Assembly (NCBI GenBank): GCA_960531495.1
Contig: OY482854.1
Coordinates: 7,128,259-7,192,258, forward strand
Reading direction: 5' to 3'
Source: Zeus faber
Taxonomy: Eukaryota; Chordata; Actinopteri; Zeiformes; Zeidae
DNA: 64,000 nt
Notes under the pieces: generated by a model
The model's input: the letters and a program-made list of their open reading frames with translations, nothing else
Database searches by the model: none
Told to the model about the DNA's origin: nothing
Program-made: the position numbers and the translations under genes
Shown here: positions 1-11,258 of the stretch, one piece after another
How the letters are laid out: every line of letters starts with the position of its first letter
Position numbering within the stretch: the stretch's first letter is position 1

Positions 1-127
1 GCCTCACCCGACCTGGATCTAGGTGATTGGGATCAGAGTGGCTGCATCCCTGTTGCAAAAGCTCCATCCCCACACACACTGAGGAGAGGAGCCCGTGTCA
101 TGACACATGTCTATCTGCTCCGGGGCT
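1..127 (-). repeat. Dispersed repeat family R1, copy A (cut by window edge)
   Basis: About 130 bases related, in reverse orientation, to blocks near 28.7, 39.1, 39.8 and 40.8 kb. Shared landmarks are a G/C-rich stretch near ggtaattgg, a ccatcccc block, and the near-palindrome TGTCATGACA followed by an agcagat motif. The family is not recognised; it could be a solo LTR or a MITE. The start lies outside the window. Confidence 0.45.
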
Positions 128-1237
128 AATTCCATCTACCCCACTCTCTACACCAAACTGGGGTTTACAACCCCCCTCTTCTGTGTCTCTGTCCCGGAGG
201 TCCCTAAAAACGGCACATGGATAGCGTGTGAGAAAACCAGGAGAAACTGCCACAGTATATTTAAGGACAAGTTGCCTAGTACAGCAGGTCCAGGTCAGCA
301 GTGTTAAAATACCTTTTGCACCGTACAAATCTTTAACTACTAATCATTCTATACTTTGTGTTATTATCCAAACGCGGATTCAAGCTGATCCGGAATTATT
401 TTTTTTTTTTCAGTGTTGGATTGTTGTTGATAACTCAACAACAATCCAGGTTGAAAATTGTCATTGTAATATTTTTGTTTATTGGGGTTACTTTGATGAG
501 CATTTATTGTGGAATTCTCATTCAGCCAAATATCAACAATCGTGATTTATATGAATATTATGACATTTTAAAATATTGTCTGAAATTGAAATCATAAAAA
601 AAAAAAATCTCGATGTTGTGACATAATTTATAACTTTTTTACCCACAATGCATTTTGAACTGCCCTTTGGAAAATATAACTGATGCAAATGGCGTTTCTA
701 GTTTTCCTTTTTTGTAAGAGCGCCCCTAGAGTATTTACACTGAATATACCTTTTTGTTATTGTCTTGATGTCGTATTGACATACAGCCAATTAGGCTGAA
801 GCATCACACTGAGAAGCCACGCCCAGCTGTTGGGTTGAGTTAGTCCTTTCAAATTTGAACCTGTGGTTTGGACCACTCACTCAAAAGTCAGCTCATGAAT
901 ATTAATTAGGGATGATGGTTTATGGTAAGATTTCAGCCCGTCTTTATTTTCATTTTTTTCATATTTTTTCAAATTGGGAGACATCATTTAGAGTAAAGCA
1001 TTGGTTTTTTTTAAATGCTTTCTTTGTTTTGTGTCTCACACAAAAATGGAAATGGAGCCGCCCAAAACACGCTCTTAACACGCTCTTCTCGGTCCGACCC
1101 CCCGGCACGTCCCACGTGTGGGAACGCCGTTTCACACGTGATAACACATGATAAGTGATGCCCGGTGACCTGCCGCCGGCCAGCCCACGAGACCCAATAA
1201 GCTTGATGGATTCATTAAATCCTCATTGTGCATCTTT

Positions 1238-1238
<1 letters not shown>
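128..1238. other. Gene-free AT-rich stretch
   Basis: No plausible coding exon on either strand. It holds T- and A-runs, one 13-bp perfect hairpin and otherwise unassigned DNA that may be old transposon remains. Only short chance open frames are present. Confidence 0.5.
418..447. repeat. Perfect inverted repeat (13-bp arms, 4-base loop)
   Basis: GGATTGTTGTTGA at 418-430 pairs perfectly with TCAACAACAATCC at 435-447 around the loop TAAC. It could be the tip of a decayed foldback element. No function is inferred. Confidence 0.8.

Positions 1239-1290
<52 letters not shown>
1239..1290. repeat. (AC)n microsatellite
   Basis: About 26 uninterrupted AC dinucleotides on the + strand; first of three arrays within 410 bases. 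Confidence 0.97.
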
Positions 1291-1293
<3 letters not shown>

Positions 1294-1394
1294 TTCTGTC
1301 CCATTGTGTTGACTTACAGTGGAACTGAAATTCAGATCCAAAAAGGAACTGAGATGATCACTTATGCTTCCTGCCTTCACCCGATACCAAGAGA

Positions 1395-1395
<1 letters not shown>

Positions 1396-1473
<78 letters not shown>
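1396..1473. repeat. (TG)n microsatellite
   Basis: About 39 uninterrupted TG dinucleotides, opposite in orientation to its two neighbours, so it can pair with either in a single strand. Confidence 0.97.
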
Positions 1474-1474
<1 letters not shown>

Positions 1475-1572
1475 TTCACTCAGTGCTCCTGCCTGGCCTG
1501 GTGTCCAAAGCCTAATCTCATTAAGACGCCTCTGAACTTTCTAGAATGTCACAGCCTTGTTACCTGAACACT

Positions 1573-1573
<1 letters not shown>

Positions 1574-1649
<76 letters not shown>
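1574..1649. repeat. (CA)n microsatellite
   Basis: About 38 uninterrupted CA dinucleotides; third array of the cluster. Confidence 0.97.
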
Positions 1650-1650
<1 letters not shown>

Positions 1651-3494
1651 GGCTGCCATGGGGTCATTCTTCTACCTTATACTGTCACTCAGCCATTTAT
1701 TTTTACCATCCGATTTTTTTTTCTTTTCACCATGAAGATTCGTATTTTTGTCCTCATTCACATGAATCTGTAAATTCTATGTAGTAATTATTTCAATATT
1801 TTCTAAATTTTTCAGGACTTCAATTATTGTGCTCACGGGAATTTCTAGGGGATTTTTAAACACATTTCATTACATTTTTTGTAATATCCGTTGATATGAA
1901 AAAAGCCTATTTTTTATAGGAATTTTATTTTTTATAATAAATGTTTTAAACAAAATTTTGATTTGTATATGAATTAAATGTGTTCTAATCAATGTTTTTA
2001 AGGAAATAAAGAGGGTTTTTATTTCAGAATTGTATTTCTCATTTAATCACTTAGCTCATAATTTTGCCCCATCTTTTATATTCTACTAAACTTCGTCATC
2101 TTCCTCCTTGATAACTCAGAGATGTATTTTTTTGTAATTTAATGTACACCCAGAGAATGCTTGATTTTATTCACTTTGCTTTTGAACAACCTGTTGCTGT
2201 AATACCTCTTTTCTGCAGGCAGTGCACCTTTAAATACGCTATCAGCAGAGTACCCATCCCACCCCCTAAGTTTCACTGGTCATTTTTGTTGTAAAAAGGT
2301 TCCTCTTATCCTCTCTTTCTTTGCAGATGGTTCATGAGTCACAGCCAATCAATAATTTCAGCGTTTCCCCAAATACCACCACAGATCTCATCGCAAATTA
2401 GCTAATGGTCCCCAGATTAGCTGCATGTTTGTCAGGTTGAATTTGAGAATGTTATTGCAATTAGCGTTCCAATTGGCAGACCATCTTTTTTTTTGATACA
2501 GGAAATCAATCATCCAAAACAAATTGTCCATGGTGTTTTGTATTCATAATAGACTTTCGAAGGAGTGCAGGCGAGGTTTGTTAGTACCACAGCACATCTA
2601 TTTTCATTTTTATTCATTTATTGCTTTCCCTTTTATTGCCTTTGCACTCAGACCCCACTGCTCTGTATTCAGACCTCATTCTCCGGTTCAAATTTTAGCA
2701 AAAGCGAAATAAATGGCATATTTACTTCTGCCGGGCCGTGTCATTACCGACCAAATTTACCCAGGCAGGGCACTTAAACGGCGCATAAAGTTTGAATGTG
2801 GTGTTCAGTGCAAACTTTGCACGGCAATGATATGAGATCGGAGAGGAAAGTTCCTGAGTGCATTTAAGTTTTCGGGGCCATCTGTTTCCCTAAAAGCAAT
2901 GTGCATAATGCAGCAGCAGGATGATAGTGTTATACTCAAGTGTATAATTTTATTAATACGTGTGTGTTTGTGTGTACGTGTGTATGTAGGTGGGCCTGTG
3001 TTTTGGAGGTTATAGGCGGCACATAAATAGAGATGTCTTCCTTGAAAACCATTAAGATGTGTAAAACTAAATTTAATTGACAGAAAGAGAGAGGAGGAGG
3101 AGGATAAAATGTATGTTTTGGGTATTTAAAAAAGGGATTAAATACATTATCTGGGAAATAAAGAGAAATAAAGTATACAACGACAACATTAACATCCAAA
3201 TTATCATTTTCCATATTAGCATTCATTTTCAACTTCTCTCAAATTCAAAACCAACTTGAAACACCTTTCCACACACACCTCTGCATTGTTATGTCCAGAG
3301 TGATTTACAGAAGTTGCAGAGAATTGCAGTGAGGTTCAATCTGAACACAAAATAAGAAAAGTATACCAATTGCACATGCAAAGTCTGGACTCGGGTCCGG
3401 ATCCGGAACAAAACGTGAATAAACGCAGAGCCATGTCAAATAGGATGTCAGCTAAATGTAGGAAAATGCTTCCTTCTTGTATCTCAAAGCCGAG
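1650..3494. other. Unique non-coding DNA
   Basis: No coding exon is supported. The first 550 bases are AT-rich. From about 2,200 the sequence becomes high-complexity and unlike the repeats elsewhere in the window. From 2,930 to 3,300 there is mild CA/TG bias. A candidate conserved element is listed separately. Confidence 0.45.
2215..2490. promoter_or_regulatory. Candidate conserved non-coding element (homeodomain-type sites)
   Basis: High-complexity, non-repetitive sequence with three ATTAGC cores (2397, 2416, 2460), the first inside the 10-bp palindrome ATTAGCTAAT (2397-2406), plus ccaatcaataatttcag upstream. Clusters of TAAT-type sites in non-coding DNA are typical of vertebrate developmental enhancers. 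This is inference from composition alone; no alignment was possible. Alternative: ordinary unique DNA. Confidence 0.25.
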
Positions 3495-3530
3495 AATTCT
3501 TGACAGGCCTTTTGCTGCCTGTCAAGAATT
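3495..3530. repeat. Perfect inverted repeat (14-bp arms, 8-base loop)
   Basis: AATTCTTGACAGGC at 3495-3508 is the exact reverse complement of GCCTGTCAAGAATT at 3517-3530, with loop CTTTTGCT. It is not in a recognised element. Confidence 0.85.
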
Positions 3531-4899
3531 GCACCCACCTTACGTGGAGCAATCCCAGTCAAAGCCATCGAGAGGTGAGACTACACATTGTAATCATCCG
3601 TGAGAAGAATTGCTCCTTTGGACTCTGCTACCTTCATTGTTTGTCTCATCAACGATGATATGTTGCTTATAGGCCATGTAACATGCTGTGCTAGAATTGT
3701 CAGAGACACTTGGTTGTGTGTCTTCAGTGCCTCTGTATGGTTTGTGGTAGTAGTGATGCAAGACCTGCAAATGATTCATTTGTGGCAAACAAAATCGTTT
3801 AGGTGACCCAGTGTTTGGGAGTCACTCAGACAAAAGCATGTTTCGTTCGGGACTCCGACGCTGCAACCAGGCACACTTGCAACTCAAGCAAAAGAAAACG
3901 TGCGTCACAAGCAAAGCATGCCCCTAAAGCAGACCAGCTACAAGCCCAACAAGCTCCTTGAGTTTTAACTTAGTGAGTGGGCGAGAAAGACTCTCAGACT
4001 TGCGAACTGAAGTAGTTACTGAGAATGAAATAATCTTTCATCATAATTCTGTTCACAGCTCGGAGCCGAACCGACTCTTCTGACTCTCGCTCGTTGTTCA
4101 CCGGGAGTCCTCCCTCACTCACCTGTCCATTTGGCAACTGAATCAAAACAAACAAAGAGTCGGAAGAAATTCAACAAATCTCTTTTCAGAGTCAATTGTC
4201 AAAAACCTCAAGTCTCAAAGAAGAGCGGAACCTTTCATCACTAGTTCAAAGCACTGGTTGCATGTGGCCAACAGCACCATGTCTCTCATTGATTAAAGCC
4301 ATTGGACTTCTGCCTTCATTTAAGATTCATTGGAGGACCTTTAGTAACAAAAGTTGAATTACCCCTCCCAGTTACAGAGGAGCCCTATGTCCTTGTCCTT
4401 GTTTTGTATGTTTTCTGAACAGGTTTATACAGGATTTCCACTAGGGATCGTACCCTTACCGAATTAAACTACTGCTGTTCTGGTTTCCCCAACTTAATCC
4501 TCATTTATCAGACAATTCGAACATTTCGAAGGGAAGGGGTTCCTCCGCTTTAGGAATTCCATGCCCTGTGTTATGAGACGTGTTAATTGGAACGTCTTAT
4601 TAAACAGTTCAGTCGTTCCAAAACATCAATTCCTTTATGTTGCGTACAATCGAACGTTCACGCACGTGCGCGCCAACCAACGCATGATCCTGCTTTCCTG
4701 TGCTCTGTAACCCTATACTTCCTCAAAGAGGAACCCAAACAAAGGCAGGACGCACCCCTGACAATCTCACCATCAGTCCGTAACACAAGCACTGACTATA
4801 TCAGCTGACACACCCACACACACAGATACACACGTTGCAGGTCGGTTCATGTGATAATTAGATGCGTGTCAGGACACCACTTGCTGAAACCCAAGCCCG

Positions 4900-4901
<2 letters not shown>
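3531..4901. other. Gene-free, unassigned DNA
   Basis: No supported exon. The part at 3,770-4,260 has repeated gactc/gagtc words and may be an old hAT-like non-autonomous element, but I could not identify its ends. The remainder shows nothing recognisable. Confidence 0.4.

Positions 4902-4946
<45 letters not shown>
4902..4946. repeat. (GT)n microsatellite
   Basis: About 22 GT units, followed by an imperfect gtgcgtgtgtttgtg tail. Confidence 0.95.
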
Positions 4947-4951
<5 letters not shown>

Positions 4952-5974
4952 GTTTGTGGAATTGATTTTGCTATACTTTTAATGCTTGATAAAACTGACA
5001 CTGACAAAACTGTGTCTGTATCGTATCAGTTGACGGTGGTTTCAAAGAACACGTCTGTCACTTCTCCCTGGAGACAGTAAGTGACAGGTATGCATGTGAA
5101 ACATTGAACAGTTTGCGTCCATGTTAAAGTACAGTCTATCTAGCTGGGTTCAATAGGCGTGGGTTGACCTATGTGTGAAAGAAAAACAAATCCATCCCCG
5201 ATCCTTCCCTTTTTTTGTGCGGGAAGTTAATTTTGAAGAGTCAGATTCCCAAGGCCATGCCTACTTTGCAGAGAGCAGTAATAATGTTGATTTAACTGGA
5301 ATTGTATTTTTATTATATCATTATTTCCCCTTTGGTAAAAAAAAACAAAAAAATATACTTAACTAGCATTAAAGTATTGTTTCATTCCAATTCTTATTCT
5401 GAGTCGCTTGTACCCACTCAAGTTAATAGCTAGCTTGCATTGGCGTCAGGGAAACATGGACGCCCACACTACATTTGTGATTGTTTGGCAAACCTTGGGA
5501 ATCCTACAAACATCAGCACTGATATTAGTTGTGTTTTGTAATATGAATAAAAAAAAAAAACTATCCAAAGGGAACTTTGTTCAGTTCACCCACGAAATGT
5601 CTGACTTTGAATTCTGACATAGGTGGACACTCCTTTGCACTTTTCCAAGTAGGAGGTCGGATTTTTCTGAGTTACTACTTCAATGGAACGCAACATAACA
5701 GTAGGTAACTCCAGCATTTTTGAATGTAGTTAATTTGACCTTTACACATGGAGAAAGTTAAGAGTTTGCAACGTTGTCCTATATCTAAGTACATTATTCA
5801 ATACTTATCTATGCGTATATAGCAGACGGCTGAGTTCACACGAGCGCCAGTGCTTCACGTAGACGGCTGCAACAGCGCTGCTGGAGGTGTCATAGGTGGC
5901 TCAACACCACATGCCGACACCACACAACACGACACCGCCGTGGATTATCACAGGTCCTCCATTACTATTTCAGG

Positions 5975-6110
5975 CCTGGTCGGCTCCGGGGGAGATGTGA
6001 TTACAGGGCTCGGCAATAAGAACGCAATCTGTAGTGGAAAGTACAAGGGCGAAGAGTTAATAATTGATAAACATTCGCTGTTTGAAGGGTTGAGCGACTG
6101 AGAAAGAGAG
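5975..6110. promoter_or_regulatory. Candidate conserved non-coding element
   Basis: Non-repetitive block containing ggcaataagaacgcaat and gttaataattgataaac, the latter resembling paired homeodomain and forkhead/GATA-type sites. It sits in otherwise featureless DNA. Evidence is composition only, so confidence is low. Confidence 0.2.
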
Positions 6111-6642
6111 AGATGGGAGAGGGGGTGGAGACGTTGGCTCGGCCTCTGTAACAGTTCGCTGTCGTTGTGGGGTAAGAGATGGACCAGGAGGCAAGTGGAA
6201 CAGAAACCAGCCTGAACAACAAACAAAGATAAGCTACAAACGTTGGGCGCAGTGCTGGCTCTCCTCCCCAAAACAACTCCCCACTGCTACGGTATCTTTG
6301 AAGACTTTGAGCCTTCTTTGAGTCCCTGTTCTTCACGGGTCATTTAAATATTGCAATCATTTCTTGGATTGCCTGGCCTGTTGACTCTTTTACTTCCTGT
6401 TCTTTCTCTATGACTTCCTCTCCTCTTCTCTCCTCTTCATTTTGTTTTCTCCATCTTTTTTTCCATGCCTTCCCTGTCTCCTCCGCTTCCCTTCCCTCGT
6501 CCATGTGGCTCAGGTGATTTAAGGTATAGTGACAGCTACCAAAACCCGAGGGATTAAGTGGAGCTATTTTGGTACCCAGCAGGTTTAACAACGTGGCTCA
6601 ACTCTTACACACACACAACGGCACGTGTGTACGTATGGAAGT

Positions 6643-6673
<31 letters not shown>

Positions 6674-7051
6674 GTGACCTGTACACAGAGACAGGTGATA
6701 TGAGGTAGAGAGGCCTAGGTATTGAAACATCTGGGAGGTCTATTTTTAAAACACTGGACTTCCGATCAAGGATAACAAGGCCAAAAGTGCACACACAGAC
6801 AGACAAATTGACATAATGACCGACACACATGCACACGCACATGGGCATGTAGGTACACATCTGCCAGCTCACATACTCATACATTTTACAGTCTGCATGG
6901 AGACACACATCTTTTATGAATTGTTTGAGCAGGTTTGTGACACACTCACCTGTATGTGATAGAGCGCAAGGATGGATGAGTGTCAGGGTATTTTGAGGCT
7001 CAAGCCGATCTATTACATTAGATACTTTGACCATATTTTGGCATATCTATC

Positions 7052-7101
7052 CATTTATAGTGTCTGTATAGTATTTATAGAGTCTGTTAACACTATAAAT
7101 G
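7052..7101. repeat. Inverted repeat (12-bp arms)
   Basis: CATTTATAGTGT at 7052-7063 and ACACTATAAATG at 7090-7101 are perfect reverse complements around a 26-base spacer that itself repeats the tatagt motif. Confidence 0.75.
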
Positions 7102-8466
7102 ACACTTAGATCTTCTATTGTGACACCCATAGGGAGAAAAGGTAACACCTTCTCTTGGAAACTCTTAGGGATCCCTGATATTGATAGGGAAGAGGCTGCT
7201 CACAGGAAATAAATACATTTTTCAGAGTGCTGGTTAAACATGTGTGTGTGTGTGTCTGCTTTGCCATAATAAGCTTCCTGCTGAGGTTAGGTGAAGGGGG
7301 GTCACTCTTAAATGCTGAAGGACCAACAGCAATGTAACTTTTTTCCTTTTATCCATTGGTTTTCAATCCATTATGCCTGACCATTTTCTTGATAATATTC
7401 AGATTTCAGATTTTTTTTTGGGGGGGGGGAGAAATTCAAATTATATCGGTGCGAAACCCCCCTGAGCATGGTCAGTTGTAAGTACCTAGTAAACGGAAAG
7501 GAGAGGTGGTAGAGCGGTGCTGTGCTGAGTCTCACATGAATAGCATATAACAACATGAATCTCAAAGAATCGGTATCTAGAGACAGGATGTACAACTCAG
7601 TGTGAGTCAAAACATGAAAATTATTTTTATTTTACTCCCATATTTAAAATATTTCTCAAGACTGTTCCCAGTACAACTGAGCCGTTGATAATTCTAGGGA
7701 ATGTTGGCACTTGGGACTGCATTGTATGCAATGTACCCTGCAGATAAAGGAGTACTGAATTGCCCAAGGTGACGTCAGCTTGGAGACGGATCGTGGTGAC
7801 TCAAACACTTCATACATGCAGAGGAAAGGGGACTGGATACATCACAATTGTGTATTTCAGATTATCCGCTCTCAGTTTCAAATTGAGGCTCATTGGGGCG
7901 GTTGGGTCTCAAGGTCATGTCATGATACTTGGGTTGTATTCCATTTCCACGTGGAAACCACTTGGTAAGGTTCAACCAATGGTTATTATACTGTACACCC
8001 AGGTTGGGCTTAGAGTTGAGAGTGATGTTGATGTGATACTTTGTGAGGAGATATCTGCGTGGATCTCTTCCTGGCCATGTCAGATGTCCATCCACGGCTT
8101 CACCGGAAGGATCTTGGCGGTCTGAATAAATCAGAACTGACTTCCGTGGCATTTGTTTTCCTGTTCTGCTGCTCAGGGGTAACACTCGTGAAGGGCATGA
8201 GGTAAGTCAATCAGTTTCTATGAGGAAAGAGAACATTCTTTACACTAAAAAGTGTTCAAATTTAAACAAGCTTTGACTATAAATTTGGGGTAAACCCGCC
8301 ATGGACGACTATGTCAAGTTAGGGCCAAGTGAATTAGATTTGCTCTTTTGTATTTATTTTTTTAGTCAGATGAATCAAAAGCTAATCATAAACCACTTGC
8401 TCTGCTTTTTAATTTACTTTCCGGTCCTTGTCACCTTGAAGGAGCCATGAAAAAATACAAGGATAT

Positions 8467-9744
8467 GTGACCCACCGCAGCAAAACCTGCCATCTTGCGC
8501 ATTTCTAAAATCACCAGGAGCAGCAAAAATAAGTTGAAAAAATTAGATTTTTCCAGATTCGTTCCTTTGTGGTTTATTTTTTATCTCTCAACGTATTTTC
8601 AAAACCGAGTTTGATTTATAAATAGTAGAAGAATGTTAAACCATGGAGTTAAATATTCCTGTTAGATTACATGGGGAAACGCAGTTCACTTACCGAGACG
8701 CAGAACAGCACTGAACAACGACCATCGATCGTTTCATTTAAAGCGACCGTCAAGGTGAAGATCATTCCTCCATATTCCATGCGATGTGAAGTCACAATGT
8801 GACAATGTGTTGAGAGAGTTCAACCTCTAAATCGTACTACTTTTACACACACACAGTGACATCGTTGTGGATGGGGCGTGTACCAACATGCATCATCGAG
8901 TAAGAATTGCTGACATTACTGACGTCACTTCCGTAAACAAGACGAGGATCCGGTTTCACTTGTCTGTGAAAACTTAAATTTCCCTGTATTGTTATGGATT
9001 ACGAGAAGCGGGTGGAGGAGTGCCATAGATCCCTTTCAGTTTAAGCACTGCGTACTTGACTTCATTTTCTGCGATGATTGTCAGTTCTCCGACAGCAACG
9101 CGGAAAACGATGGCGACGCTGAATCTGATATTATCCCGGACTTGGACATTTAAAACAGCAGATTTCACCCTGAATATGACGATGAAACTGAATATTTTCA
9201 ACTACCACCGGAGGTGACCAACGATACGCCCGTTGTTGTTACAACGGAAGAAGTTGATGAAGTGATAAAGTCCGTTAAGGTTGGTCATTGGCAGATTTTC
9301 AGATATCAGATTTCAGATTTCAGATTTTCAGAGACTCATAATTGATTTAATTGATAGACTCTACATTTTGTTGTGTTGTCCGTACTGTTAAACTCCAAAA
9401 TAATTCCACTTTTATAAAACAATGACATTCTTACTGTTAAATAAAAGCTTTTTGGATAACAATTCTGTTTGTGATTGGCCCATTCAGCAGCCCTGAGGCT
9501 TTGTTTGTCTGCCAACCCCATTTGCATTCTGGGAGCTGGCTGAATGAAGCTAAGTGTGGGTACAACTTTGGAGGTGATTATCTCAGAAACACAGTTTGCC
9601 ACACCCTTGTCATTAACAAGTCATAGCTTTAAAAATATTTGCTTGATTTGTATAAGTGACACCTTGTTTGGAAGCTCGGATTCTCCACTTGCGAAAAAAA
9701 AAGTCGAATGCCTCCAAATTACCCTAAAGTATGCTGTGGGTCAC
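8467..9744 (+). mobile_element. Unassigned DNA transposon family T4, copy 1 (non-autonomous)
   Basis: A 1,278-bp element with ends GTGACCCAC...GTGGGTCAC, flanked by the 4-bp direct repeat ATAT (8463-8466 and 9745-9748). A second copy at 26.3 kb has the same ends with AAAT on both sides, and a third lies at the right window edge, so the ends are supported by two independent insertions. The inside holds a CRE palindrome TGACGTCA (8920-8927), then a start codon near 8,992 leading into a short decayed frame beginning MDYEKRVEEC, and further coding-like sequence rich in acidic residues up to about 9,280. No transposase domain is recognised. Four-bp duplications suit Chapaev, Sola or Academ groups, but the terminal motif does not let me choose. 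Confidence 0.7.
8920..8927. promoter_or_regulatory. CRE/ATF palindrome in T4 copy 1
   Basis: Perfect TGACGTCA about 70 bases upstream of the first ATG of the element's decayed frame; copy 3 has two in tandem at the equivalent place. Likely part of the element's own promoter. Confidence 0.4.
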
Positions 9745-10062
9745 ATATGAACATCCGAAAGAATGTTTGAGTGGGCGGGGTACCCGGGGATCTCCTGCAG
9801 CCGGGGGTTTTCCGCAGGGCTGTGGAGTTCGGGGGCTTCGGGGCCCCTTGCGCCGCCTGGAGGTAACATAATACCGACCTTCTACACCATTACCAATGGG
9901 GATAAGTCATCTACACTCACCGGTGGACATCTTACACACATGCACACCCACGCACGCATGCACGCACACCTCCACTCACGCACCCCTGCTTGGAGTGCAC
10001 CCCAGCAACCGGGGGTGCTTTCCCCTCCTTTCCTCCCTTATTTACTGACATAACTTTGACAG
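9745..10062. other. Short unassigned spacer
   Basis: G/C-rich beginning with restriction-site-like words, then cacgcacgcatgcacg-type simple sequence. No gene. Confidence 0.4.
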
Positions 10063-10495
10063 GAAGAGGCCACAGGACCAGTTGTAGTTCCAGTTTTCCT
10101 GGACCTAACTGTACCTAATTCAGTTTTTCAATACATGTTGTCATCCAATGTTCATGTTTTTGTGTAAATGTTGTTTGTTTATTTGTCTCACCGTGGTGAT
10201 TCCCCCCCTCTTGGAGTAGTGATCATTTGTTATAGATCCAAACATGATGAATAAATCTCCAAAAAGGGGGGTTGGTGGTGGCTCTCCATAACCAAAACTG
10301 TGCTCTTGTCATTATGCAGGGCATCCACAGGACAGAGTTATTGCAGCAGTTCTTGATGATTTAAGAATTAATAAAGAGTTCCATTGCAGGTCGAGAACTT
10401 GAACTCCTCTTGCAGACTAACTCTGTCCTGGATGCAAATGGCATACAAATACTCTGTGTTGTATGCCCAGCATGCTGACAGCACAGGTTAAAAAA
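10063..10495 (+). repeat. Dispersed repeat family R2, copy 1 (exon-like module)
   Basis: Shares long stretches with 37,683-38,066 and 48,928-49,213. All three keep a pyrimidine-rich cttgtcatt..cag, resembling a 3' splice site, then a short frame reading about GHPQDRVIAAVLDD and ending near a poly(A)-signal-like aataaagag. Downstream, tagactaactctgtcct mirrors aggacagagtta, giving a 12-bp stem. The family is unknown to me; it may be the 3' part of a non-autonomous DNA element or of a retroposed terminal exon. Confidence 0.55.
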
Positions 10496-11245
10496 CAAAA
10501 AAAACAAAACAAAAAAAAAAAAAGAATGTTTGAGTGACAACTCTCCTTGGTGGAGATGTCCGAGCAAACCAAACAAACCAAAACTCCTGAGAAATCGAGA
10601 TTGAAGAGAAAGAGACTCATGTTTAAGTGTTTCAGGTTAACATCCAACGCTACAACATCATTATCATCAATATCACCTTCGGTTATGACGTTAAAGAAAC
10701 TTTCACAATGCAAACAGGCAAACCTTATCTCCTTTCTTTTTAGCCATTTAGTGTCACCAAAGACATTCTCTAAAGGGCTTTTAGAAGATTTAACAAACTT
10801 TTTCTGCACTTCAAAACATAAGCCTTTAGTAGAAGTTCTTAGGAGTGGAGAACCCACAGGTAACCCCTTGGGCTATTCTACCTTACTGGTTGAGAGAGGG
10901 ATGGGATGATGGTGTGAGTGAAGAGACAGAGAGAGAAAAGAGGCGGAACTTGTCTTACCACCCGTGCACATACGTGTTTATATGCTAACTAGCTAGCTAA
11001 GTTGTGGGTCATTTCAGGTTTTAGAAAGTAAAAGTCCTGACATGTATTTCATCAAATTCATTGAGGTTATGACCTTTATTTGTTTCTGGGGTTTCAACTA
11101 CGGCCCATCCATATATAGGTCCACAATATATATATTTGGGTTCAGGAGAACTATCGGTTTTGAAATTTCACTGAAAAAGTGTCGGTAAAGGTTCTATACT
11201 CCCAACGGTTATACCATGCATGAACAGATTTACAAAGTAGAAGCC
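10496..11245. other. Unassigned stretch with frames open on both strands
   Basis: After an A-rich tract, about 360 bases (10,547-10,909) are open on the + strand and about 440 bases (10,417-10,857) on the - strand. The minus frame contains FACLHCESF, loosely like a zinc-knuckle or BED-type fragment. Neither protein is recognised. A transposon remnant is the likeliest source. The last 300 bases show nothing. Confidence 0.3.
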
Positions 11246-11258
11246 AAAGGTAGAAGTA
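11246..11258. repeat. Target-site duplication of the RTE LINE, left copy
   Basis: AAAGGTAGAAGTA, identical to 16449-16461 on the far side of the element. Confidence 0.85.

Larger units (their letters stand above)
4947..8466. other. Gene-free, mostly unique DNA
   Basis: No coding exon is supported on either strand. It includes a candidate conserved element at 5,975-6,110, short CA tracts at 6,633-6,672 and a 12-bp hairpin at 7,052-7,101. Open frames here are short and low in complexity. Confidence 0.45.

Noticed and set aside
1132-1515. Open frames of 69-115 codons on both strands across CA/TG arrays
   Set aside because: They encode only His-Thr or Val-Cys dipeptide runs produced by the microsatellites.
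6585-7034. 149-codon minus-strand frame
   Set aside because: Cys/Val-rich low-complexity translation of CA/TG-rich DNA, with no domain.
9776-9815. Polylinker-like ggtacccggggatctcctgc agccggggg, suggesting vector contamination
   Set aside because: It resembles a cloning-site string, but the order does not match common vectors base for base and the flanks are ordinary repeat DNA, so coincidence is likelier.
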